DNA of 64,000 bases from Halorientalis sp. IM1011 (GCF_001989615.1 NZ_CP019067.1:868001-932000), one strand, 5' to 3'; numbered from the stretch's first letter, positions 50,071 to 59,461 are shown. The notes: generated by a model not told the origin, from the letters alone. Numbers and translations: made by a program.

Positions 50071-50373
50071 ATGACAGTTCCCGACGACAGGGAGGTCGAG
50101 TACGATGCGGAGACCGGAACGTACCGGACCTCCTACGACCCAGCGACGCAGAGCCCGAGCATCCGGGTCCTCGAAGCCGTGGGTGCGGTCAGAGATGCGG
50201 AGCCGACAGCACTCGACCCCCTCGACCAGTACGTCGACCCGGACGCCCTCGACCACGTGTTCGATCCGACGGCCGAGAAGTCGGGGACCCACGGCTCGCT
50301 CTCCTTCAACTACGAGGGGTTGCTCGTCGTCGTCCACAGCGACGGGGAGATCGAACTCCGCGAACAGGTGTAA
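50071..50373 (+). CDS. HalOD1 output-domain protein
   Basis: 100 residues starting MTVPDDREVEYDAETGTYRT. The core YDPATQSPSIRVLEAVGAVR and the final LSFNYEGLLVVVHSDGEIEL match the halobacterial output domain 1, a small domain proposed to act in signalling. It is a single-domain version with no sensor part. It is convergent with the zinc-ribbon gene, 1 base apart. Confidence 0.82.
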   Translation: MTVPDDREVEYDAETGTYRTSYDPATQSPSIRVLEAVGAVRDAEPTALDPLDQYVDPDALDHVFDPTAEKSGTHGSLSFNYEGLLVVVHSDGEIELREQV

Positions 50374-50374
50374 G

Positions 50375-50557
50375 CTACGGTCGTTTCTCGGGCGGCCGCC
50401 CACCGCTGTCCAGCCACTCTTTCGACCTGATATCGTACCCGCCACAGTTCGGACAGACCTGTGGCTGGCGCTCGAAGGTCGCGCTGCAGGCCAGACACTC
50501 GTATCGGTCCGGCTGGTCGCTCGACAGGTACTCCTTCAACCGCAGTAGCGTCCCCAT
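50375..50557 (-). CDS. Zinc-ribbon protein (60 aa)
   Basis: From ATG 50557 (MGTLLRLKEYLSSDQPDRYE). One zinc ribbon, CLAC...CPNCGG, is preceded by a short helix and followed by YDIRSKEWLDSGGRPPEKRP. Haloarchaeal proteins of this shape are common and uncharacterised. The GTG three codons upstream is an alternative start. Confidence 0.72.
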   Translation of the reverse strand: MGTLLRLKEYLSSDQPDRYECLACSATFERQPQVCPNCGGYDIRSKEWLDSGGRPPEKRP

Positions 50558-50804
50558 CCGGCTCACCTCGGGGTCCGCCGGGGGCGTGTCGGAGTGTGCA
50601 CTATCGTCTCGTGAACGGGGGGATACCGACCGCGGGCCTCAGTCATATCACAGGGTGACGCCCCTCCCGCTAATGAATACACCCTACCGTTCAACCGGCA
50701 GACTGCAACGGTATATCCCCGGTTTGCAATTCCAGTTACAGTTGCCGAATCCGAGAGCGTATCTGGCGGTGTTCGTGCGGGTAGGTTGCTCGTACACACG
50801 TCGA

Positions 50805-50828
50805 GCGGTCGCGTGACCGCGTCGTTTT
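50805..50828 (+). promoter_or_regulatory. Hairpin and T-run before the cobalamin cluster
   Basis: GCGGTC-gcgt-GACCGC is a perfect 6-bp stem with a 4-base loop, followed by GTCGTTTTT. It ends a few bases before the GTG of the HAD gene that heads the cobalamin cluster. It looks like a terminator or attenuator; no cobalamin riboswitch core is visible in the 267-bp region upstream. Confidence 0.4.
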
Positions 50829-50833
50829 TGTGA

Positions 50834-51514
50834 GTGCCGCGGGTGGGTTCGCGCGTGGCAGTTTCGTTCGATCTCTTCGGGACGCTGGTCGACGTCGACC
50901 GCTCGTCCGACCCGGCGGCCGCAGTCGCCGCGGCGCTGTCGGACAGGGGTGTCGACGTGCCCGACGACTGGGCGAGCGCCTACCGGGAGCGACACATCGA
51001 CGCCCCCGACGGCGCGGCCGTACCGCTCCCGGCTCACGTCAGCGCCGCGCTGGCCAGCCGCGGCGTCGACGCTCCCGGGACGGCCGTCCGACGGGCCGTC
51101 GTCTCGGCGTTCGACCCAGCCGTCGAGACGCGAGACGGTGCGGTCGAAGCCGTCCGCGCCGCCGCGGACCACGGCCCCGTCGGCGTCCTCTCGAACTGTA
51201 GCGTCCCGCACCTCGCCTCGCGCGTGCTCACGCGCTCGGCCGTCGACCGTGAGCTGCTGGACGCCACGGTCACGAGCATCGGCTGTGGCTGGCGCAAACC
51301 CGATCGACGGGCCTTCGCGGCGGCCGCCCGGGCCCTCGACGTGCTCATCGACGCGCTGTATCACGTCGGCGACGATCCGCGGACGGACGGCCAGGTCCTC
51401 GATCGTGAATCGACGGCCGACGCCCCCGACACCGCGGGGCCGACTCACGTCCTCCTCGAAGACGTGCCCCTCCACGAACTCCCGGCGTACATGGAGGGTC
51501 GGGCGTGGGACTGA
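50834..51514 (+). CDS. HAD-family hydrolase at the head of the cobalamin cluster
   Basis: A 226-residue HAD protein starting at GTG 50834, or more likely at GTG 50855 (VAVSFDLFGTLVDVDRSSDP). Motif I is SFDLFGTLVDV, motif II is GVLSNCSVP, motif III Lys is in GCGWRKPDRRAF, and motif IV is YHVGDDPRTDGQ. It is 7 bases upstream of cbiB and in the same direction as seven cobalamin genes. It could supply the alpha-ribazole-phosphate or cobalamin-phosphate phosphatase step, for which no cobC or cobZ is seen here. That role is inference from position. Confidence 0.8.
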   Translation: MPRVGSRVAVSFDLFGTLVDVDRSSDPAAAVAAALSDRGVDVPDDWASAYRERHIDAPDGAAVPLPAHVSAALASRGVDAPGTAVRRAVVSAFDPAVETRDGAVEAVRAAADHGPVGVLSNCSVPHLASRVLTRSAVDRELLDATVTSIGCGWRKPDRRAFAAAARALDVLIDALYHVGDDPRTDGQVLDRESTADAPDTAGPTHVLLEDVPLHELPAYMEGRAWD

Positions 51515-51521
51515 CGGGGGT

Positions 51522-52439
51522 GTGCGGGCCGTGTTGAGCGCCGGTGCCGTCGGGCTGGCGCTCGCCCTCGACGCCGCGGTCGCCGAACCGCCTACTACTG
51601 TACACCCCGTCGCCTGGTTCGGCCACACCGTCGGCCCGCTGGACCGGGACTGGCCTGCGCCGCGGCTGGTCGGCCTCCTCGGTGCGCTCGCGCTCCCACT
51701 CACGGCGGCCGCGGTCGTCTGGGGTGGGGTCACGGTCGCGACGGGCGTCGAACCCCTCGCGGGTGCGGCCGTCGCGGGGCTGGCGCTGTTCGTCACGACG
51801 AGCCTGCGGCGACTGCTGTCGGCGGCCCGGGACGTCAGCGAGGCGAGCGAGCGCGACCTCGCGACTGCACGCGAGGATCTGCGCGCACTCGCGGGCCGGG
51901 ACGCCACCGACCTGTCGGCCGGAGCGGTTCGGAGTGCGGCCGTCGAGAGCGCCGCCGAGAACCTCGCCGACGGGCTGGTCGCACCGCTCGCGGCGTTCGC
52001 GCTGGGCGCACAGTTCTCCCTCGCGGTCGGCGCGGCCGCGGCCGTCTGGGTGAAGGCGATCAACACGATGGACTCGATGCTCGGCTACCACTCGAAACCC
52101 GTCGGGTGGGGTCCGGCACGGCTCGACGACGCGGTGATGTGGTTGCCCGCACGCGCGAGCGCGCTGTTGCTCGCTGTCGCGGCTGCCGCGCCGACGGCGC
52201 TCCGTCGCGCGACTCGCTGGGTCGGGTCGGTCCCCTCGCCGAACTCGGGGTGGCCGATGGGGACGCTCGCGGCCGCGCTCGACGTCAGACTCGAAAAGCC
52301 CGGCGTGTACGTCCTCAACCCGGACGCCGGACTGCCGACGGTCGACGACGCCCGGGCGGCCGTCCGGGTCGTCGCCGTCGCGGGCGTCCTCGCCTACGCG
52401 ACTACGGCCGCGGTCGTACTGCTCCCGGAGGTGCGCTGA
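51522..52439 (+). CDS. cbiB: Adenosylcobinamide-phosphate synthase
   Basis: A 305-residue membrane protein starting at GTG 51522 (or GTG 51531). The CbiB signature HPVAWFGHTVG is near residue 28, followed by KAINTMDSMLGYHSKPVGWG, a conserved loop of the family. Four to five membrane helices. It joins adenosylcobyric acid to (R)-1-amino-2-propanol phosphate, the product of CobD, at the membrane. It ends 2 bases before cobS. Confidence 0.92.
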   Translation: MRAVLSAGAVGLALALDAAVAEPPTTVHPVAWFGHTVGPLDRDWPAPRLVGLLGALALPLTAAAVVWGGVTVATGVEPLAGAAVAGLALFVTTSLRRLLSAARDVSEASERDLATAREDLRALAGRDATDLSAGAVRSAAVESAAENLADGLVAPLAAFALGAQFSLAVGAAAAVWVKAINTMDSMLGYHSKPVGWGPARLDDAVMWLPARASALLLAVAAAAPTALRRATRWVGSVPSPNSGWPMGTLAAALDVRLEKPGVYVLNPDAGLPTVDDARAAVRVVAVAGVLAYATTAAVVLLPEVR

Positions 52440-52441
52440 CC

Positions 52442-53311
52442 GTGTCCGACGACAGTGTGACGCGCGAGGACACGTCCGACGACGAGGCGTCCGACTCGTC
52501 ACACGACGACCTGCAGGCGGACGCGACCGGCGAGCAGCCCGAATCACCTCCTGCCGGCATCGTCGACGCCGCCCGCGGGGCGCTCGGCTTTCTCACACGG
52601 GCACCGGTCGGAACTGACCGGCAGGCCTGGGAGGCCTTCCGGCGGACGCCTGCCGCGTTCGTCCCCGTGGGCTACCTCGTCGGCGCGCTCGCTGCCGTCC
52701 CCGTCGTCCTTCCACTCCCTGCCGCGACCGTGGCCGTCCTGTTCCCGCTCGCGCTGGTCGCGCTCACGGGGATCAACCACGCCGACGGCATCGCGGACGT
52801 GGGTGACGCGGCGGTCGTCCACGGTGGCGAGGATCCCATCGCGGCCCGCCGACGCGTCCTCAAGGACAGTTCGCTCGGCGTCGGCGGGACACTCGCACTC
52901 GCGTTGCTGGTGGCCGGGCTTGTCGCCGCCGGGGCCGCGCTCGCGGGACTCCCGCCGCTCGCAGCACTCGCCGTCGTCGTCGCCGCGGAGGTGAGCGCGA
53001 AACTCGGGATGGCGCTGCTGGCCTGCCTCGGGACCGCGCCGGCCGACGGACTGGGTGCACAGCTGACCCGCGTTTCGAGCGAGCGGGCCCCGCTCGTCCC
53101 CGTGCTGCTCGCCCTGCCGGCCGCGTTCCTCGGGATCCCCTCGCCGGCCGCGGCCGCGGCGCTCGTCACGGGCGTCCTCACGACGCTCGTATTCTGGCGG
53201 TGGGCCGACACCCACCTCGGCGGTGTCAACGGCGACGTGTTCGGGGCCGCGAACGAACTCGCGCGCGTCGTCGCGCTCCACGCGGGGGTGATCGCGTGGA
53301 CGCTCTCCTGA
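52442..53311 (+). CDS. cobS: Adenosylcobinamide-GDP ribazoletransferase
   Basis: A 289-residue integral membrane protein starting at GTG 52442. An acidic tail of about 45 residues precedes the core, which has GALGFLTRAPVG, the acid motif INHADGIADVGDA and LKDSSLGVGGTLAL, all typical of CobS. It transfers alpha-ribazole or its phosphate onto adenosylcobinamide-GDP, forming the cobalamin lower loop. Its end overlaps cobY by 16 bases. Confidence 0.92.
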   Translation: MSDDSVTREDTSDDEASDSSHDDLQADATGEQPESPPAGIVDAARGALGFLTRAPVGTDRQAWEAFRRTPAAFVPVGYLVGALAAVPVVLPLPAATVAVLFPLALVALTGINHADGIADVGDAAVVHGGEDPIAARRRVLKDSSLGVGGTLALALLVAGLVAAGAALAGLPPLAALAVVVAAEVSAKLGMALLACLGTAPADGLGAQLTRVSSERAPLVPVLLALPAAFLGIPSPAAAAALVTGVLTTLVFWRWADTHLGGVNGDVFGAANELARVVALHAGVIAWTLS

Positions 53312-53886
53312 TGTGTGGCGGCCGCGGGACCCGACTCGACGCGCCGGTCGAGAAGCCCCTCTACGAGGTCGGCGGCCGACCGATGGTCGACCGCGTCCAC
53401 GACGCGCTGGCCGGGAGCGGTGTCGAGTCGGTCGTCGCCGCGGTGTCGCCCCACACGCCCGAGACCGCGTCCTATCTTCGCGAGCGTGGCGTCGCGGTCG
53501 TCGAGACGCCCGGCGAGGGGTACGTTTCGGATCTCGACGCGGCGCTGTCCACACTCGACCGCCCCGCGATGACCTGCGTGGCCGACCTCCCCCTGCTCTC
53601 GCCGCCGGTGGTCGACGAGGCCCGCGACGCGTTCGGAAACGCTTCGGCCGACTCGCTGACCGTCGCCGTCCCCGCGGCCCTGAAACGCCGGCTCGGGGTG
53701 AGCGTCGACACGACCTTCGAGGAGGCGGGCCGAGAACTCGCGCCCACGGGGCTGAACGTGGTGGGCGGCGACGATGGAACTGTGTGGGTCACGTCGGCCC
53801 CGGAGCTTGCGGTCAACGTCAACCGGCGCGGTGACGGAGCCGTGGCGGCGTGGCTGGCCCCACGGCTCGACGCGCCGAAGGAATGA
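53296..53886 (+). CDS. cobY: Adenosylcobinamide-phosphate guanylyltransferase (CobY)
   Basis: 196 residues from GTG 53296 (MDALLMCGGRGTRLDAPVEK). The nucleotidyltransferase loop is MCGGRGTRLD...EKPL; VADLPLLSPPVVDEA carries the metal-binding Asp, and ELAVNVNRRGD ends the fold. CobY is the archaeal replacement for bacterial CobU and makes adenosylcobinamide-GDP from GTP. The overlap with cobS implies translational coupling of consecutive pathway steps. Confidence 0.92.
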   Translation: MDALLMCGGRGTRLDAPVEKPLYEVGGRPMVDRVHDALAGSGVESVVAAVSPHTPETASYLRERGVAVVETPGEGYVSDLDAALSTLDRPAMTCVADLPLLSPPVVDEARDAFGNASADSLTVAVPAALKRRLGVSVDTTFEEAGRELAPTGLNVVGGDDGTVWVTSAPELAVNVNRRGDGAVAAWLAPRLDAPKE

Positions 53887-53922
53887 AAAGTATATTTCGG
53901 CCGGAGACGCTGGGTTCTGGCG

Positions 53923-54975
53923 ATGGATCCCGACGCGGTAGATGCCCTGCTCTCGACCGGGGACGGCGGGGACGACCCGGTGGAAGACGGTGCGCGGGTA
54001 CCCCACGGGGGGTCTGACGACCGGCACCTGCTCGATTTCAGCGCCAACACGAACCCCCAGTACCCCACGGCCGTCCCGCGGATCTTCGAGACGGCGCTCC
54101 CGACCGCGCGCGAGTACCCCGCGGACGACTACTGCTCGTTCCGCGTGGCCGCCGGCGAGTACGTCGGCTGTAACCCGGAGTCCGTAATCCCGACTGCAGG
54201 TGGACTCGCCGCGATCCGACTCGCCATGGGCACGGTCGTCCACTCCGGCGACTCGGTGCTCGTACCCGCGCCGACCTTCAGCGAGTACGCCCGCGAGGTC
54301 CGCCTCCAGGGCGGCGAGCCCGAATTCGTCCCCCACGACGAACTGCTGGCGGCCGACCCCGCGGGCCACGCGATGGTCGCGGTCTGTAACCCGAACAACC
54401 CGACCGGCGAACTGTACGACGCCGACCGCCTCCGTGAGTACGCCGAGCGCTGTCGCCAACACGACACCGTCTTGCTCGTCGACGAGGCGTTCCTCGATTT
54501 CACCGAGGCTCCCTCACTCGCGGGGGAGCCGGGCGTGATCGTCGCCCGCTCGCTCACCAAGATGTTCGGCCTGCCCGGCCTCCGGGCCGGTTTCGCAGTC
54601 GCGACGGGCAAGCTCCGCGAACGGCTCGCGGCAGCCCGGCTCACCTGGTCGCTGTCGGAACCTGCCGCGGCCGTCGGAGCCCACTGCATGCGACAGACGG
54701 AGTTCGTCGCCGAGACGCGCCAGCGCATCGCCCGCGAGCGCCCCCGGATGGCCTCCCGGCTCGGCGACCGCTTCGACGTGTTCGACTCGGACGCACCCTT
54801 CCTGCTCTGTGACGCCGGATCGAGCGAAGCCGTCGAGGACGTCGTCGCCGAGGCCCGCGAACACGATATCGCGATCCGGGACGCCCGGACGTTCCGCGGG
54901 CTGGACTCGCACTTCCGGGTCGCTGTCCGAATGTCCGCCGAGAACGACCGCCTGCTCGCCGCCCTTGGCGTATGA
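53923..54975 (+). CDS. cobD: L-threonine-O-3-phosphate decarboxylase-like aminotransferase
   Basis: A 350-residue PLP enzyme of aminotransferase class I/II, HisC-like. Key blocks: DFSANTNPQYP, NPNNPTGELYD, DEAFLDFTEAP, and the PLP lysine in ARSLTKMFGLPGLRAGF. In the cobalamin context it is CobD, which decarboxylates threonine phosphate to (R)-1-amino-2-propanol phosphate, the CbiB substrate. Histidinol-phosphate aminotransferase activity is the alternative, made less likely by the cluster. Its end overlaps cbiZ by 4 bases. Confidence 0.88.
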   Translation: MDPDAVDALLSTGDGGDDPVEDGARVPHGGSDDRHLLDFSANTNPQYPTAVPRIFETALPTAREYPADDYCSFRVAAGEYVGCNPESVIPTAGGLAAIRLAMGTVVHSGDSVLVPAPTFSEYAREVRLQGGEPEFVPHDELLAADPAGHAMVAVCNPNNPTGELYDADRLREYAERCRQHDTVLLVDEAFLDFTEAPSLAGEPGVIVARSLTKMFGLPGLRAGFAVATGKLRERLAAARLTWSLSEPAAAVGAHCMRQTEFVAETRQRIARERPRMASRLGDRFDVFDSDAPFLLCDAGSSEAVEDVVAEAREHDIAIRDARTFRGLDSHFRVAVRMSAENDRLLAALGV

Positions 54976-55682
54976 GGACGGTCGTCGCCGACGGCGTGCT
55001 CAAAGTGACGAATCCGAACCGCTGGCTCGCCACGGGACCGGGCGGGGGCTTTCGGACTGCACCAGCAGCCTACAACGTCTCGGTCCCCGAGGGGTTCGAC
55101 CGGACCGACCTCGACACCTACGTCGCCGAGCGCCGCGAGCGGGCGGGGTTCGAGGCTGACGGTCCTGCCCTCCTGACCGGCGTCGACCTCGTACACGCTC
55201 GCGGTGCCCGCGAGGGATCAGTGACCGTCGTCGCGACCGCGGGGCTCTCGAACCCCGCGACGCTCCCGATGGATCCCGATGCTGGGGTGACGACGGTGAA
55301 CGAGGAATCCCCGGACCGCGAGATCGGCACGGTCAACCTGCTCGTGGGGACGACTCGCGCCCTCGACCGCGGCGCGCTGGCGACCTTGCTCGCGAGCGCC
55401 GTCGAGGCGAAGACCGCGACTCTGCAGTCCCTGACGGGCTTTACTGGAACCACGTCGGATGCCGTGGTCGTCGGCTGTGACACCGACGGCGAGTCTGCCG
55501 AGTTCGCGGGCAGCGGGACGTCCGTCGGCGCGGCGACGCGAGCCTGCGTCCGCGAGGCAGTCCGGGCGAGTCTCCGATCCAGATACGCCGACCGTGAGAT
55601 TCCCGACAGCGTAACCGAGGCCGACCACGGCGTCCGGACCGACGAGCGCGCGCTCGTCTTCGAACTCACAGACCGGGAGTGA
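54972..55682 (+). CDS. cbiZ: Adenosylcobinamide amidohydrolase (CbiZ)
   Basis: A 236-residue protein starting MRTVVADGVLKVTNPNRWLA. CbiZ signatures are TAPAAYNVSVPEG, VVATAGLSNPATL, TVNLLVGTTRALDRGALA and KTATLQSLTGFTGTTSDA. It cuts the aminopropanol side chain from adenosylcobinamide, releasing adenosylcobyric acid so that scavenged corrinoids re-enter the pathway at CbiB. Its presence next to cbiB supports a salvage role for the cluster. Start overlaps the cobD stop. Confidence 0.93.
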   Translation: MRTVVADGVLKVTNPNRWLATGPGGGFRTAPAAYNVSVPEGFDRTDLDTYVAERRERAGFEADGPALLTGVDLVHARGAREGSVTVVATAGLSNPATLPMDPDAGVTTVNEESPDREIGTVNLLVGTTRALDRGALATLLASAVEAKTATLQSLTGFTGTTSDAVVVGCDTDGESAEFAGSGTSVGAATRACVREAVRASLRSRYADREIPDSVTEADHGVRTDERALVFELTDRE

Positions 55683-55709
55683 TACGGTCCCCGCGTTCCG
55701 AGGGCAGGT

Positions 55710-56372
55710 ATGACCGACGCCACGGACGATGCCGACGACCCGCTCGGCCCACACGAGATCGAGCCGAGCGCACCCGAGGAGTTCGGACTCGTGCAGGTCT
55801 GGTGGGGCGACGGCAAAGGCAAGACCACCGCGGCGCTGGGGATGGGCTTCCGGGCCGCGGGCCACGGCTACCGCGTCCACGTCCTCCAGTTCATGAAAGG
55901 TGGCACCAGCAGCGTCGAGGACGTACGCGGCGAGTACAACGCCATGGCCACGATGCCCGGTATCTCCTACGAGAACGCGGGTCACTACGGCTGGCACGGC
56001 TTCGTGGACGGCAGTGAGGACGACGAACACGAGGCTCGCGCACGCGGCGCGCTCGCGCGAGCACGAGAACTGATCGATGGGGCCGCCGACGCCGACCTCA
56101 CCTCGTCGTTCCCGCTCGACGGCGACCCCGACGACGGCGTCCACATGCTCGTTCTCGACGAGGTACTGTACGCCGCCAACAGGGGATTGATCGATCCCGA
56201 CGACGTGATCGGGCTGATCGAGGACAAACCCGAGGATCTGGAACTCGTCCTGACGGGCGGGCACGACCGACCCGAGTACGTCACCGAGCGCGCGGATCTG
56301 GTCACCGAAGTCGGCAAGGGCAGCCACCCCATCGAGGCGGGGCAGGGTGCCCGGAAGGGGACGGAGTTCTGA
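55710..56372 (+). CDS. cobA: Corrinoid adenosyltransferase (CobA/BtuR type)
   Basis: 220 residues. After an acidic N-terminus, the P-loop is WWGDGKGKTTAALGMGFRAA, then VHVLQFMKGGTSSVEDV, LVLDEVLYAANRGLI and LVLTGGHDRPEY. The enzyme transfers adenosine from ATP to Co(I) of the corrinoid, an early salvage step needed for later enzymes. It lies between cbiZ and cbiP, in the same direction. Confidence 0.92.
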   Translation: MTDATDDADDPLGPHEIEPSAPEEFGLVQVWWGDGKGKTTAALGMGFRAAGHGYRVHVLQFMKGGTSSVEDVRGEYNAMATMPGISYENAGHYGWHGFVDGSEDDEHEARARGALARARELIDGAADADLTSSFPLDGDPDDGVHMLVLDEVLYAANRGLIDPDDVIGLIEDKPEDLELVLTGGHDRPEYVTERADLVTEVGKGSHPIEAGQGARKGTEF

Positions 56373-56537
56373 AAAACCGACGGACGGCTGTCTGACGCGT
56401 GGCGAACACCACCACAAGACACATTACCCGGCCCCTCCCCTCCATCGTCGTGGCGGACGGGCGCGACACGCGCTCCCCCCACAGTCACACGCTCCTTCGG
56501 TCGAATCGGTTTAGTCGCTCGCCCCCCACCGACGGGT

Positions 56538-58094
56538 GTGAGCGAGGCCAGAACGTTGCTCGTCGCTGGCACCGCCAGTCACGTCGGGAAGAGTACCGTC
56601 GCCGCCGGGCTCTGCCGATTGCTGGCGGATCGGGGCGTCGATGTCGCTCCCTACAAGGCCCAGAACATGAGCAACAACGCCCGCGCGGTGGCCGATCCGG
56701 ACGGCGAGACGGGCGAGATCGGCGTCTCCCAGTACGTCCAGGCCCGGGCCGCACGCGTCCCGGCGACCGCGGATATGAATCCCGTCCTCCTGAAACCCCG
56801 CGGCGACGGCGAGTCCCAGTTGATCCTCCGGGGCGAGGCCGTCGCCCACTACAGCGCCGGCGAGTACTACGAGGACCACTGGACGGACGCGCTCGCTGCC
56901 GCCCGCGAGTCCCACGCACGTCTCGCCGCCGACCACGAGGCGATCGTCGCCGAGGGCGCAGGGTCCATCGCCGAGCCGAACCTCCGCGAGCGCGACCTGG
57001 CGAACGTCGAGACCGCACGCCTCGCGGACACCGATATCCTGCTGGTCGCGGACATCGAACGCGGCGGCGTGTTCGCTTCCCTCGTGGGCACTATCGAACT
57101 GATGCCCGAGGACCTCCGCGAACGGGTCGTCGGCGCGGTGATCACGAAGTTCCGCGGCGACCGTTCGTTGCTCGAACCCGGCATCGAGGAATTCGAGGAG
57201 CGCACTGAGATTCCGATCCTCGGCGTGGTTCCCTACGACGACCCCGGCCTACCGGAAGAGGACAGCGTGTCGCTCCCACCGGTCGGCGAGCGAGCCGTTC
57301 ACGGTGACGACGACGGCGTGCCCGACGAACGGGCAGTGACGGTCGCGGTGCCTCGCCTCCCGCGCGCCTCGAACATGACCGATCTGGAGCCGCTGGCCCG
57401 CGAGCCGGGCGTCAGGGTGGCCTACCTGCCGCTCTCGGCCTCGCTCGACGACGCGGACGCCGTCGTCCTCCCGGGGACGAAGAACACGGTCGACGACCTG
57501 CGCGCGCTCCGGGAGGCGGAGTTCGGCGAGGAGATCGCGGCCTTCGACGGGCCAGTCGTCGGGCTCTGTGGCGGCTACCAGCTACTCGGCGACCGGATCA
57601 CCAACGCGGGCGTCGAGAGTACCGACGACCTCGACGCCGTCGAGGGGTTCGGTCTGCTCCCGGTCGCGACGCAGTTCGAGTCGGACAAGCGGGTCGAACC
57701 GGTGACACGGGAGCTACGCGGTGTCGGGCCGCTCGCGGGTGCCGAAGGGTCGGTCACCGGCTACGAGATTCACATGGGGAAGACTCGGCTGGTGGGCGAC
57801 GCACAGCGTCCGTTCCCGGGCGACGGGGAACGCGACCCCGACGGTGCTGCGACCGACCGCGTGCTGGGGACCTACCTCCACGGCCTGTTCGAGAATCGGG
57901 TCGCACGCGATGCGTTCGTCGAAGCGGTGTTCGCGGCCGTCGGTCGGGAGCGTCCCGGTAGAGCCGACGGCAACGGCGGGAATGTCACCGGCGGGATCGA
58001 CGCGGCCGCGGACCGGGCGGCGGCGCTGCTCCGGGACCACGTCGATCTGGACGCACTCCCGTTCCCTCAGCGCGGCGACGGCGAGTGCCCGTAA
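56538..58094 (+). CDS. cbiP: Adenosylcobyric acid synthase
   Basis: A 518-residue enzyme starting at GTG 56538. Its N-terminal ATPase domain has [19 protein letters not shown] and [12 protein letters not shown]. The C-terminal glutamine amidotransferase domain has [11 protein letters not shown] with the catalytic Cys, and [10 protein letters not shown] plus [15 protein letters not shown] supply the rest of the triad. It amidates four carboxyl groups of adenosylcobyrinic a,c-diamide. It is the last cobalamin gene; a promoter-like GGTTTAGTCG lies about 30 bases upstream, so it may have its own transcript. Confidence 0.93.
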   Translation: MSEARTLLVAGTASHVGKSTVAAGLCRLLADRGVDVAPYKAQNMSNNARAVADPDGETGEIGVSQYVQARAARVPATADMNPVLLKPRGDGESQLILRGEAVAHYSAGEYYEDHWTDALAAARESHARLAADHEAIVAEGAGSIAEPNLRERDLANVETARLADTDILLVADIERGGVFASLVGTIELMPEDLRERVVGAVITKFRGDRSLLEPGIEEFEERTEIPILGVVPYDDPGLPEEDSVSLPPVGERAVHGDDDGVPDERAVTVAVPRLPRASNMTDLEPLAREPGVRVAYLPLSASLDDADAVVLPGTKNTVDDLRALREAEFGEEIAAFDGPVVGLCGGYQLLGDRITNAGVESTDDLDAVEGFGLLPVATQFESDKRVEPVTRELRGVGPLAGAEGSVTGYEIHMGKTRLVGDAQRPFPGDGERDPDGAATDRVLGTYLHGLFENRVARDAFVEAVFAAVGRERPGRADGNGGNVTGGIDAAADRAAALLRDHVDLDALPFPQRGDGECP

Positions 58095-58127
58095 GTTTAA
58101 GTGAGAAACCGCGGCCACCATCTGGTA

Positions 58128-58898
58128 ATGGTCGAGGCGTTCGCGGTCGCGAGCGGGAAAGGGGGGACCGGCAAGACCACCAGTACGCTCGCGCTGGGGA
58201 TGGCGCTGGCCGAGGAGTACGACGTGACGGTGATCGACGCGGACACCGGGATGGCGAACCTGCTCTTTCACGCCGGGCTGTCCTCTGTCGACACGACGCT
58301 GCACGACGTGCTGATCGAGGGTGGCGCGCGAGTCGAGGACGCCGTCTACGACCGGTTCGGGATGTCCGTCGTCCCCTGCGGGACGAGTCTGGCGGGCTTC
58401 GAGGCGGCCGAACCCGAGCGTCTGCGCGAGGTCGTCGCCACGCTGGCGGTCGATACCGACGTGATCTTGCTGGACTCGCCAGCGACGCTGGGCTCGAAAT
58501 CGGCCGTCCTCCCCATCGTGCTGGCCGACCGGGTGGTGGTCGTCCTCCAGCCGACGATCCCCGCGCTCTCAGACGGGCTGAAAGTCCAGGAGTACGCCCA
58601 CTCCTACGGCACCGACACGGCGGGCACGATATTCAACAAGGTGACCGAACCAGACGACGTGCAGTCGGTGGCGGAGAAATCGCGGCGGTACTTCGACGGG
58701 CCGACGCTGGCGACGGTGCCCGACAGTGACGCCGCTCGCGAGGCCCGCCGTGCGGGCGAACCATTACTTGCGTACGCACCGGCGACCGAGGCTGCCGAGG
58801 CGTACCGCGAGGCTGCCCGCAAACTCGACGTGCGTACCGGGACGGCCGACGACGTGGCGGACCGCTTCCGGAGCGCCGTCATCCCCGAGAGACGATGA
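58128..58898 (+). CDS. MinD/ParA-family ATPase
   Basis: 256 residues from ATG 58128 (MVEAFAVASGKGGTGKTTST). Deviant Walker A GKGGTGKTT, Walker A' IDADTGMANL, and Walker B ILLDSPAT (Ser-Pro in place of the usual Ala-Pro). The C-terminal helices lack a clear membrane-targeting amphipathic helix. Haloarchaea carry several MinD paralogues, one of which positions surface machinery; no role can be assigned here. It overlaps the next gene by ATGA, so the two are co-translated. AGTTTAAGTG just upstream is a candidate TATA box. Confidence 0.88.
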   Translation: MVEAFAVASGKGGTGKTTSTLALGMALAEEYDVTVIDADTGMANLLFHAGLSSVDTTLHDVLIEGGARVEDAVYDRFGMSVVPCGTSLAGFEAAEPERLREVVATLAVDTDVILLDSPATLGSKSAVLPIVLADRVVVVLQPTIPALSDGLKVQEYAHSYGTDTAGTIFNKVTEPDDVQSVAEKSRRYFDGPTLATVPDSDAAREARRAGEPLLAYAPATEAAEAYREAARKLDVRTGTADDVADRFRSAVIPERR

Positions 58899-59461
58899 AA
58901 CTCCCCAGCGGCCGACTGGTCCACTCCCGGGTGGTCGACGATCCCGGCTCGGCGCTGGCGGCCGCTCTCGACCGGGAACTCACCGGCTACGCCGTGCTGG
59001 AGCCACAGGAGACGCTGCTGCTGGCCGCCGATGCCCGGGGCGTGCTCACGTTCGACGATGGCGTCCCCGTCCTCGCGTACCACACCGAGACCGACCGAGG
59101 TGGTCCGCCCGCACTCGCCGATCTGGCGGTCCCCGGCCCCTACCGGCTCGAACTCGTCTCGCTCTCGGCCGACGTCCTCGACGACCTGCACGACACGCCC
59201 GTGCTCCGCGTGCCGCCCGGAATGCCCGCCGAGCGTCTCGCGGGCGACCCCGACCTCGCGGCCCGGACGCGAGCGAACGCGCCCGACGACCGCGTCCGGG
59301 AACAGCCGGGGGAGGACGCAGATGGCGACGACCCGGCCCAGGAGAGCGCGGTCGAGGCGTTCCTCGAAAACGAGGACAAGATCGAGGCGATCCGCGAACA
59401 GGCCCGGGAGGAGGCCCGCGAGCGTGCCGTCGAGTGGGATCTCGACGACGTGTGTGAGTGA
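58895..59461 (+). CDS. Hypothetical protein coupled to the MinD-like gene
   Basis: 188 residues starting MKLPSGRLVHSRVVDDPGSA. The first 110 residues form a compact domain (LTGYAVLEPQETLLLAADAR, then GVLTFDDGVPVLAYH), and the C-terminal part is an acidic linker followed by a charged helix (VEAFLENEDKIEAIREQARE). The 4-bp overlap with the ATPase suggests that it is the partner or effector of that protein. Family unknown to me. Confidence 0.72.
   Translation: MKLPSGRLVHSRVVDDPGSALAAALDRELTGYAVLEPQETLLLAADARGVLTFDDGVPVLAYHTETDRGGPPALADLAVPGPYRLELVSLSADVLDDLHDTPVLRVPPGMPAERLAGDPDLAARTRANAPDDRVREQPGEDADGDDPAQESAVEAFLENEDKIEAIREQAREEARERAVEWDLDDVCE

Noticed and set aside
50567-50833. Cobalamin riboswitch upstream of the cobalamin cluster
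   Set aside because: No B12-box or paired core typical of the riboswitch is visible; only a short hairpin with T-run.
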